DNA from: UBA11524 sp963590165
GTDB taxonomy: Bacteria; Bacillota; Clostridia; Christensenellales; Aristaeellaceae
Assembly: GCA_963590165.1 (NCBI GenBank)
Contig: CAVANO010000012.1
Coordinates: 24,189 to 88,188, forward strand
DNA length: 64,000 bases
Reading direction: 5' to 3'
Part shown: positions 57,983 to 64,000 of the stretch, piece after piece
Position numbering within the stretch: position 1 is the stretch's first letter
Layout: every line of letters starts with the position of its first letter
Notes under the pieces: model-generated
Database searches by the model: none
Seen by the model: the letters and a program-made list of their open reading frames with translations, nothing else
Told to the model about the DNA's origin: nothing
Position numbers and translations under genes: made by a program

Positions 57983-58798
57983 TTAGGCCGCAGTGATGGT
58001 GTGAATGTACACGCCGTCAGGGATGATGACCTTGCAGCCGCAAAGGTTCAGCCCCTTGATGCCGTCGCAGAAGCCCTTTTCGGGACGGTATGCGTCCGTA
58101 CGGGAAATCTGGTTGGCAAATGTGACTGCCTCGGGCACCATGGCGATGATTTCGTCCGTCAGGTCGGCGCTGACGTAGATGTCGAATCCTGCCGCACGTC
58201 CGATAGCGCCCTCGGCGAGGCGCTGTTCCGCTGCTGCACTGCCATTGACGAAGCGCTCATCCATCAGCAGCTGCCCTTCGATGCTCACCGGCACGACCAG
58301 CTTGCGGTTGAAGCGCGGAACATGCTTGAGGTCGAGTGCATTCTTGATGGTAATCAGCAGCCCGTACAGGCCGCCCTCGCTCTCCTTCGGCACCGCGCCG
58401 GAAACCTTCGTGCCGGCACCTTCGCGGATGGTATCGAGGATATAACGTTCGGCATCTTCAGCAAGCTGATAGGCGGCATTGCGCATCGCGCCGTCCATCA
58501 CGTCCACGCGCGCCTGTGCCGCGTCAACATCGTTGATGAGGAAGTTGTAGTACGCGCCGTGGTCGATGGTCAGAATGATGTCGCTGCCGGTGAGCGTCTC
58601 CGGTTCGGCAAGATCGGTCGCGGGGTCATACGGGCGGACGGTGATGTCAGCAAGGTTGGCGATGTGAACCGTGTCACCCCACTGGCTGATTTCGCCTTCG
58701 TAGCTGCGGGAACACAGGGAACCGAACACGAGCGCCTTGCGGAAGTTCTCCTGCAGGCGTGCAGACCAGACCTTGGGAATGAAGCTGGAAATAGCCAT
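57983..58798 (-). CDS. Phage major capsid protein
   Basis: 271 residues. IPKVWSARLQENFRKALVFG at the start, GDTVHIANLADITVRPYDPA, and the long helix YYNFLINDVDAAQARVDVMD match the P22-coat/phage capsid families with the HK97 fold. A few hundred copies would form the head. It follows the scaffold gene by 3 bases, and GGAGAATAATTC stands before the ATG. Confidence 0.88.
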   Translation of the reverse strand: MAISSFIPKVWSARLQENFRKALVFGSLCSRSYEGEISQWGDTVHIANLADITVRPYDPATDLAEPETLTGSDIILTIDHGAYYNFLINDVDAAQARVDVMDGAMRNAAYQLAEDAERYILDTIREGAGTKVSGAVPKESEGGLYGLLITIKNALDLKHVPRFNRKLVVPVSIEGQLLMDERFVNGSAAAEQRLAEGAIGRAAGFDIYVSADLTDEIIAMVPEAVTFANQISRTDAYRPEKGFCDGIKGLNLCGCKVIIPDGVYIHTITAA

Positions 58799-58801
58799 GA
58801 A

Positions 58802-59287
58802 TTATTCTCCTTTCGATAGTACGGAGCAGACAGCGCTCCAGTTGCGGGTGATTTCCTCCTGCGACATCCGGCGCACGTCCGCTTTTGTCAGCGGCGCCGC
58901 GGCGGAAACCGGCGGAGAAACAGGGTCGGTAGGCAGATAGCGTGGTGCGGAGAAGAACGCGGGATAGCGGCTCTTCAGGTTGAACAGCAGCTGGTCATCC
59001 GGCACATTGTCCTTCGGCAAGGCAGCGAGCAGCAGGTCAACCGCCTGCGGATTTGCGCCTGCATCGAGCAGCGTCGTGCGCAAATGCGCCTCCTGCTGGC
59101 TGTCCTCGATCCCCTGCTTGAAAGCGGCATACTCGCTGCTTAGTGCGGAAAAGGCGGATTCGCGGTCGCTGAGCGTCTGCGTCAGCCGATTTTTCTCCTC
59201 CTCAAGCCGGGAAAAGGCATCGCGGATGCGGCATACGTTCTCCTCAGGCAGCCCGTTCAGCAGCGATTCATCAAACGTTTCCGGCAA
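58802..59287 (-). CDS. Phage scaffolding protein
   Basis: 161 residues. Glutamate- and leucine-rich helices (RIRDAFSRLEEEKNRLTQTL, SALSSEYAAFKQGIEDSQQE) form a coiled coil, and the last 60 residues are proline-rich, ending in a charged helix (TKADVRRMSQEEITRNW), as in scaffold proteins that bind the capsid through their C-terminus. A TTG start lies next to the portal stop with AGGAGG eight bases upstream. Confidence 0.78.
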   Translation of the reverse strand: MPETFDESLLNGLPEENVCRIRDAFSRLEEEKNRLTQTLSDRESAFSALSSEYAAFKQGIEDSQQEAHLRTTLLDAGANPQAVDLLLAALPKDNVPDDQLLFNLKSRYPAFFSAPRYLPTDPVSPPVSAAAPLTKADVRRMSQEEITRNWSAVCSVLSKGE

Positions 59288-60649
59288 TTAGCCCGCCTCC
59301 TTCTGCTCATTTTTGAGCAATTCCGGCAGATCCTCGTCCGAAATGTACGGATTCAGCCGGAGTGCCGTCCGGCGGTCGATGTCCTGACGCATGTTCTGGA
59401 TATCCGTCACCAGCTCGCTCTCATTGGCAATGGCCTGCCGCTTGAACGAAATGCGGTCGGTCGGGCAGTGCAGCATCGTCAGCAGTTCCTGCATAAAGTG
59501 GCGCACCTGCCACTCATACCGATCCGCCTTGAGATTCAGGTTTGCCATAGCTGCGCGGATGGCAACGTTTGTCAGACTGCCGCCGGTCAGCGAAGCCATG
59601 TCGAGCGCCATGTAGTCGTTGTACAATGCCCGTTCGAGCAGCGAAAGTGCCGCCTGGCGCGCCGCGTAAGGCACCTCGATGGTGTGCGGCTCTGCCGTCG
59701 CACCGCTGCCGGAGCCGTCGGAGAGGTTCGCAACTGCCTTGATGCGGTTGATTTCCTCCAGCATTTCGGCAATGTCATCCGTTGTGCCGCTGAAGTTGTT
59801 CAGCACCCAGTAGACATCGTTCGCACGGGCGAGGTTGTCGGCAAAGTCGGACAGGATGGTATCGTACGCATCGATTTTCGCCTGAATCGAGGGTGTCAGT
59901 TCACTCTTGCCGTCCTGATTGGCGTACAGCGGAATGATGGGCGGATGCGCGTAGGCATTCGGGTCTGCCGTCATCGTATCGCCGAGCACATCGCGGCGGA
60001 GCATGCGGACATACGGCGTTTTCGGACGGACGATCTCGACCTGCTTGCCCGTAACGCGCAGGATGGTCACGCCGTCCGCCTCGAACAAGCGCATGTACAT
60101 CGGTCGCTTTGGGCTGAGCTGCCAGAACTGCACGCCGAGCATGAGCTGACCGTTCATTTCGTCCAGCAGCGGAAAGAAGCCGCTGCCGCTGTTTTTCGCC
60201 ATTTCGAGAATTTCGAGGTGGTCGGCATTCCAGTAGCCGTAGCTCACGCCATGCAAGAGCGCACATTCACCCAGGCGCGACAGCAGATGGTCGAAGTCGC
60301 TGCCGAGACGCTCCTTGATGGAATCAGGCAGCGAAACGCCTTCGGAGAGCAGAAACTGATTCTGCTGCGTGACGAAACGGAACAGGAAGCTGCTGCCGAT
60401 GCGATTGCCGACAATGTCTTCCGTGCCGGCGCGCACATGACGCCTGCCGTCCTTGCCGCGCGACTCGATTTTTCGCGTGCGCAGGATGGTCTTTCGGGCA
60501 ATGGCAGGATTTTCGCCGCGGAAGTAACTGCCGGCATCGAGCGCGCGCTGAAATTCAGGTGATGCCTTGAACTTCTCCGCCGCCTTGAGCAGCAGTGCAA
60601 TGCGGTCATCCGCCGATTGGTAATCCTGATAGGTGTAAGCGGTAAACAT
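59288..60649 (-). CDS. Phage portal protein (SPP1 gp6-like)
   Basis: 453 residues. Portal hallmarks: NRIGSSFLFRFVTQQNQFLL, the wing segment CALLHGVSYGYWNADHLEIL, PIIPLYANQDGKSELTPSIQ and the long clip/stem helices IDAYDTILSDFADNLARAND and ALYNDYMALDMASLTGGS. Twelve or thirteen copies form the DNA entry channel. The ATG at 60649 has GAAGGAGGTTCC upstream; longer in-frame codons run into the terminase gene. Confidence 0.9.
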   Translation of the reverse strand: MFTAYTYQDYQSADDRIALLLKAAEKFKASPEFQRALDAGSYFRGENPAIARKTILRTRKIESRGKDGRRHVRAGTEDIVGNRIGSSFLFRFVTQQNQFLLSEGVSLPDSIKERLGSDFDHLLSRLGECALLHGVSYGYWNADHLEILEMAKNSGSGFFPLLDEMNGQLMLGVQFWQLSPKRPMYMRLFEADGVTILRVTGKQVEIVRPKTPYVRMLRRDVLGDTMTADPNAYAHPPIIPLYANQDGKSELTPSIQAKIDAYDTILSDFADNLARANDVYWVLNNFSGTTDDIAEMLEEINRIKAVANLSDGSGSGATAEPHTIEVPYAARQAALSLLERALYNDYMALDMASLTGGSLTNVAIRAAMANLNLKADRYEWQVRHFMQELLTMLHCPTDRISFKRQAIANESELVTDIQNMRQDIDRRTALRLNPYISDEDLPELLKNEQKEAG

Positions 60650-60659
60650 GGAACCTCCT

Positions 60660-61958
60660 TCATGAAAGCGTTGGTCGGTCGAGTGCACGCAGCAGGCAGG
60701 CGGCGCTGTCGGGCGCATCATCGTGAGACGCGGTCTGCGAGTAATCGAGAATCTGGTCGATGTACGCCTTGTCCGTGCCGCGCAGGAAGACGACATTCGG
60801 CCACCATTTGCGCAGATACGCGGCAATTTTGACGTGCTTGTTCATTTTCTCCGAGTACCGGCGAGCCATCATGCCGCGCCGGCTGATTTCGCGCGCAAGG
60901 CAGCCCTTGTCGCCGTTCGTCTCGCAGTAGACGGGTTCGCAGAGCAGCCGCCGCGCCTCCTCAAGCGCCTCATCGAGCACGGAAAACACATCCTTCTGCC
61001 ACAGTCGGCCGTACAGGTACGCCTTGCCATCGCGGATGCAGCCGCACGTGAGTGCCGTGAAGTCCTCGCCGCCGTATGCCGCATCCAAATGGGCAATGCC
61101 GTCGCGCAGGAGCGTGCTGTCCTCCGTGAACGGCGGATTCGTCTGGAACATCCCTTCACCGCTGGCAATGTGGCGCAGCTCGTAGTTTGCAGCGAACAGC
61201 GCCGGCGACATCCCTGCGCGCAGCCGGTCGATTTGCACCTCATCGAGCAGCCCGGTCTGATAGCAGTCGAAACGGATGGGCGCCGGCATCAGGCGGAACG
61301 CGTCATCCGGATGCCACGGCGTGCCGATGTTGATGATGCGTCCGCCAGGATTGCGGATGTTCTGCAGTTCCTGGTACACGCCGCAAATCCGTTTCCGTTC
61401 GGCTTCGCTGATGCGGTCGCGCATGTTAACGATGTCGTCCGTCAGGATGACGTCAGCGTGCTTGCCGGTCAGCGTACCGCCCGTGCCCAACCCGATGAGC
61501 TGCGGTGCACCGCGCATGGCGGCATAGCAGCTTGCCGTGACGCTTCCCATGTCGCCGCGAAGCACCTTCACGGAGCTGCCGTAGATACGCCGGCTGATTT
61601 CCTGCATTGCCGGACAGTTCAGCAGCTTTTTTACCTGACAGAGCACCTCCAGCACGTCATCTTCCGTCTTGCGCATGAAAATCATGTTCCGCTGCGGATA
61701 CGTGACCAGCATGACCGCCATCGAGAACGCAAGGCAGGTCGTCTTGCAGCTGCCGCGGTGCGCCTGCAGCGTCATATCCTCCTGCCCGAACGCGATGTCC
61801 CGAATCCAGCGCCCGTGCAGCGCATCCGTCAGCCGTGACAGACCGCACAGCCGCGCAACGGCAGCCGGTTTCCGATGCAGCAGTGCCAGTGCCTTTACGC
61901 CTTCCGCCGTCAGCGTCTGCTCAGCCGTTATCTTTTTCCTCCTTTCGCTGCATGTCAT
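60660..61958 (-). CDS. terL: Phage terminase large subunit
   Basis: 432 residues. The ATPase has a deviant Walker A (AHRGSCKTT), YPQRNMIFMRKTEDDVLEVL, and Walker B ADVILTDDIVN; the nuclease half has HLDAAYGGEDFTAL, VYCETNGDKGC and a C-terminal SHDDAPDSAACLLRAL with the final acidic residues. It packages DNA into the head. The ATG at 61958 follows GAGGAAG and overlaps terS by 38 bases. An alternative is a non-canonical start at an ATA codon that sits six bases after a perfect AAAGGAGG (about 61930). Confidence 0.9.
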   Translation of the reverse strand: MTCSERRKKITAEQTLTAEGVKALALLHRKPAAVARLCGLSRLTDALHGRWIRDIAFGQEDMTLQAHRGSCKTTCLAFSMAVMLVTYPQRNMIFMRKTEDDVLEVLCQVKKLLNCPAMQEISRRIYGSSVKVLRGDMGSVTASCYAAMRGAPQLIGLGTGGTLTGKHADVILTDDIVNMRDRISEAERKRICGVYQELQNIRNPGGRIINIGTPWHPDDAFRLMPAPIRFDCYQTGLLDEVQIDRLRAGMSPALFAANYELRHIASGEGMFQTNPPFTEDSTLLRDGIAHLDAAYGGEDFTALTCGCIRDGKAYLYGRLWQKDVFSVLDEALEEARRLLCEPVYCETNGDKGCLAREISRRGMMARRYSEKMNKHVKIAAYLRKWWPNVVFLRGTDKAYIDQILDYSQTASHDDAPDSAACLLRALDRPTLS

Positions 61959-62157
61959 CGAGCGCTTCCTCGATGGCGCGTAGGATTTCCGGCGGACAGG
62001 CGGACTCGTCTTCCTTCGGGGTAAACAGCCCGTGGTATTTCGCCAGTGCGTCCGCCGCCTTGAGCTGTTCGGCTGACTTTTCGCCGCGCAGCAGCTGCGT
62101 GAAGGTCTCCAGCACCTCCTCTCGGGTCGCGATGTCCGGTGCGCGGGTTTGATGCAT
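61921..62157 (-). CDS. terS: Probable phage terminase small subunit (short)
   Basis: 78 residues. The helix-rich chain REEVLETFTQLLRGEKSAEQ followed by LKAADALAKYHGLFTP is the terminase small-subunit pattern (DNA-recognition helices), with an acidic C-terminus. It is shorter than most (120-180 residues) and lacks an obvious oligomerisation domain. ATG at 62157 has AAAGGAGTC upstream. It is first in the phage operon. Confidence 0.72.
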   Translation of the reverse strand: MHQTRAPDIATREEVLETFTQLLRGEKSAEQLKAADALAKYHGLFTPKEDESACPPEILRAIEEALDDMQRKEEKDNG

Positions 62158-62225
62158 AGGCAAGACTCCTTTCGATTGAAATGGTCGGCAAATAGGAATA
62201 TTTGTTCTTCCTTGCCGATGACATT

Positions 62226-62254
62226 AGCATAGCATGACCGTAAAGGAAGCGCAA
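62226..62254 (-). promoter_or_regulatory. Candidate promoter of the phage structural operon
   Basis: Minus strand TTGCGC (62254-62249), 17 bases, TATGCT (62231-62226). The start point would be about 62219, 60 bases before terS. All genes down to 52670 are closely spaced in one direction and could be a single transcript. Confidence 0.45.
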
Positions 62255-62358
62255 GCAAATTGGAATTGATTGGAGCGGAGTGGAAAGCGGTGGACGCACC
62301 GTCGCAATCGCACCGATAGAATCCGCCTGTCAAATGACGCGAAATTTGAAAAAACAGG

Positions 62359-62387
62359 TTGCATCTTCTTGCTGTTTATGCTATAAT
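62359..62387 (+). promoter_or_regulatory. Promoter of tRNA-Leu
   Basis: TTGCAT (62359-62364), 17 bases, TATAAT (62382-62387), with TG one base before the -10. Confidence 0.8.
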
Positions 62388-62398
62388 AAAGATCACTT

Positions 62399-62484
62399 GC
62401 CGGAATGGCGGAATGGCAGACGCGACGGACTCAAAATCCGTTGGCAGCAATGTCGTGTGGGTTCAAGTCCCACTTCCGGCACCA
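62399..62484 (+). tRNA. tRNA-Leu (anticodon CAA)
   Basis: Acceptor arms GCCGGAA and TTCCGGC pair perfectly. The anticodon stem ACGGA/TCCGT encloses CTCAAAA, giving anticodon CAA for UUG. A long variable arm (GGCAGCAATGTC) marks a class II leucine tRNA; the T arm reads GTGGGTTCAAGTCCCAC. CCA is encoded at 62482-62484. Confidence 0.97.
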
Positions 62485-62490
62485 GACAAG

Positions 62491-62545
62491 AATAATCCGA
62501 ACCAGATCTTCTTAATCGGAGATGGGTTCGGATTATTTGTTTTCT
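62491..62545 (+). terminator. Terminator of tRNA-Leu
   Basis: AATAATCCGAACC (62491-62503) and GGTTCGGATTATT (62525-62537) form a 13-bp stem followed by TGTTTTCTTT. Confidence 0.85.
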
Positions 62546-62802
62546 TTGAGCATTTGCTTTTTGCGCCTGCTTAAGTCGCACCTCCGAAAAAGTTTTCTGC
62601 CTCAGCTTATCTCCCGTGCAGCGGAGGATCGGTGTCTTGAGCATCTTTATATGCAATTGAATTTTCTGCGACCATGGCGCATAGAACCCGCCTGCTGATG
62701 GCGATGAGCAAAATTTGCTCAAAAAAAGTGAATTTGGACTAACAAGTGCGGGAAAAATATGCTATGATAAGAACATCTTAAGCACATGGAGGGCAATCGG
62801 CC
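62546..62802. other. Intergenic region between tRNA-Leu and the small gene at 62803
   Basis: No gene is supported. TGCTATGAT (62760-62768) is an extended -10 for the following genes; the best -35-like TTGGAC (62734) is too far away at 23 bases. There is a GAGCAAAATTTGCTC palindrome at 62706-62720, a possible operator. Confidence 0.4.
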
Positions 62803-63030
62803 ATGCGTTTGAAACAAACGGCGGATGTACTGAAATTTCTCGATGCGGTCAGTCACTGCAGAAAAGATGTGTTCTTTTGCACCAAGGGCGGAGATCGCCT
62901 CAATTTGAGCTCCGAGCTGATGCGCTTTGTGATGATATCCCAGCTGAAAAACCAGGAATTCATCCGTGAGTCGACCATTGAACTGACTGATCCCGAAGAC
63001 CTCGGGATTTTAGAACCTTTCGTTGAATGA
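62803..63030 (+). CDS. Small unknown protein next to an AraC-type regulator
   Basis: 75 residues, not confidently recognised. It is compact and soluble (LKFLDAVSHCRKDVFFCTKG, LNLSSELMRFVMISQLKN, IELTDPEDLGILEPFVE), resembling a group of 70-80 residue proteins in gut Clostridia that automatic pipelines sometimes mislabel as polyA polymerase. GGAGG stands 13 bases before the ATG. It is 15 bases before the regulator gene and is likely co-transcribed with it. Confidence 0.65.
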   Translation: MRLKQTADVLKFLDAVSHCRKDVFFCTKGGDRLNLSSELMRFVMISQLKNQEFIRESTIELTDPEDLGILEPFVE

Positions 63031-63045
63031 AGGGAGACAGAAGCG

Positions 63046-64000
63046 ATGACGACAGATGAACGACTGGCTTTTTTCCGGGAACTGTTCTCCGGCGTTTCAC
63101 CGAACCTTACGCTGGTGGAACTTGACGGGAATTTCGATCTTATTCGTACGAATGCGGTCGATCACTCGGCTTGGACGAATTATTTTTATTACTCCTATTC
63201 TCCATCGGAAATATTGAAACCGGAAATGCTCGAAGACCTCTCCGCAGACCTCCCGGGCCCCATGGTCTTTACCAACGCCCTCGGTATGACCTGGCTGACG
63301 GAATATACGCTCTCCGACGGAAAGATCGACCGGGTCATTGTATTGGGGCCGGTTTTTCTCGATGACATCACGCCGAAGGACATAGAGATGAAGCTCATAC
63401 GGCGGAGCATATCCTACAAGCTCATCGAACCGTTTATGCTTTCCGTAAAAAGGATGCCGGTCATATCTCTTCGCCGCCTGTACGAGTATGGCATTATGAT
63501 GCATCGGTGCGTGACGGGGCGGAATTGTTCCGTGAGCGATTTCGCCTTTCCGCAGATTCGGCGGAGCAATACCGAACACCCGGAGATTCAGCGGGAATAC
63601 CGCGGCAATTACGGCGCCGAAACGGAGATCCTTCGCATCGTGGAAGAAGGAAATATACGATATACGCAGAAAGACCTGAATTTGCTTCGCTTCGCCGGTG
63701 GGTTCGACAGCGCTGTGGGAGGGAAAACGGAATATCTGAGAAGCGCCAAGAATCTGGTGATCAGCTTCATCACGCTCTGTTCCAGGGCCGCGATCCGAGG
63801 CGGACTCTCTCCGGACAACGCTTATTATATCTGCGACCTGTATATTGATCAGGTTGAAAATGCGAAAAACCTTGCCGCCGTTACCGAGATCAACCATCAG
63901 ATGTTCGATGACTTTGTCCGTGCCGTTCACAAAGCGAAGATCCGGCAGATGAACGGCGTATCTCCGCAGATCGCCGACACCTGCACCTTTATCGCTGTGC
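63046..64000 (+). CDS. AraC-family regulator-like protein, 3' end outside window
   Basis: The ATG at 63046 after AAGGGAG opens a frame of at least 318 residues that runs off the window, so it was not closed by a stop. The middle part, YGAETEILRIVEEGNIRYTQ, LRSAKNLVISFITLCSRAAI and RGGLSPDNAYYICDLYIDQV, matches the region that precedes the HTH in AraC regulators of the YSIRK-type group; NGVSPQIADTCTFI at the edge should be the first HTH helices. The DNA-binding domain itself is not fully visible. ATA and CGA codons are more frequent than in most genes of the window, a hint of different ancestry. Confidence 0.75.
   Translation, partial: MTTDERLAFFRELFSGVSPNLTLVELDGNFDLIRTNAVDHSAWTNYFYYSYSPSEILKPEMLEDLSADLPGPMVFTNALGMTWLTEYTLSDGKIDRVIVLGPVFLDDITPKDIEMKLIRRSISYKLIEPFMLSVKRMPVISLRRLYEYGIMMHRCVTGRNCSVSDFAFPQIRRSNTEHPEIQREYRGNYGAETEILRIVEEGNIRYTQKDLNLLRFAGGFDSAVGGKTEYLRSAKNLVISFITLCSRAAIRGGLSPDNAYYICDLYIDQVENAKNLAAVTEINHQMFDDFVRAVHKAKIRQMNGVSPQIADTCTFIAV

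Noticed and set aside
62464..62484. tRNA-Leu 3' end as phage attachment site
   Set aside because: I looked for a copy of the tRNA 3' end near 52.4-52.7 kb and found none; there is also no integrase in the window.
62393..62722. Minus-strand open frame of 109 codons over tRNA-Leu
   Set aside because: It overlaps a certain tRNA gene and its terminator.

Overview
The window looks like a fragment of a draft, probably metagenome-assembled, genome of a fairly GC-rich member of the Clostridia; a 52-base run of N sits in a repeat. Markers of a Gram-positive-type lineage are the order rpsO-pnp-M16 peptidase-ruvX, a proline T-box, rbgA-rnhB-yraN, DUF2232-rplI-dnaB, a long-form HPF, a two-gene Suf set and SPP1-like phage genes. 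I cannot fix the family from sequence alone.

Layout. 1-8.8 kb (minus strand): two paralogous DUF3298/polysaccharide-deacetylase exoproteins, ruvX fused to DUF1292, an M16 peptidase, pnp, rpsO, and proS behind a T-box. 8.9-11.5 kb: an isolated two-gene unit, a ClpB-like AAA+ ATPase and an unknown partner. 11.5-17.9 kb: DEAD-box helicase, GH2 beta-mannosidase, rbgA-rnhB-yraN. 18.2-22.5 kb: a 1445-residue double GT-C glycosyltransferase. 23-30.5 kb: brnQ, then minus-strand TGS-uridine kinase/degV and rpiR/flavoprotein/exonuclease operons. 31-38.9 kb: two GT2 glycosyltransferases facing a six-gene minus-strand operon (GntR, NYN-LOTUS protein, membrane protein, phosphonopyruvate decarboxylase, nucleotidyltransferase, PEP mutase). 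39-46.4 kb: DUF2232, rplI, dnaB, yhaM, lipoprotein, redox protein, glycolipid glycosyltransferase and an orphan. 46.5-52.4 kb: phospho-sugar mutase, two corrinoid genes, hpf, sufC-sufB. 52.7-62.2 kb: a compact minus-strand phage packaging, head, tail and lysis module without integrase, repressor or tape-measure gene. 62.4-64 kb: tRNA-Leu(CAA), a small unknown protein and a truncated AraC-type regulator.

How genes work together. The aepY-like decarboxylase, PepM with a fused cytidylyltransferase, and a LicC/PntC-like nucleotidyltransferase form the core of a phosphonate route, plausibly giving a CMP-activated phosphonate for a surface polymer; the GT2 pair and the large GT-C enzyme suggest an active envelope glycan programme. 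The translation and RNA genes (rpsO, pnp, proS, rbgA, rplI, hpf, yhaM) are ordinary housekeeping.

The most unusual non-coding feature is a family of related hairpin-bearing intergenic repeats (near 17.9, 22.6-22.9, 27.0-27.3, 30.7-30.9 and 33.0-33.4 kb) together with many short 14-18 bp tandem arrays, several built round a GACGAAGTC core that folds on itself.
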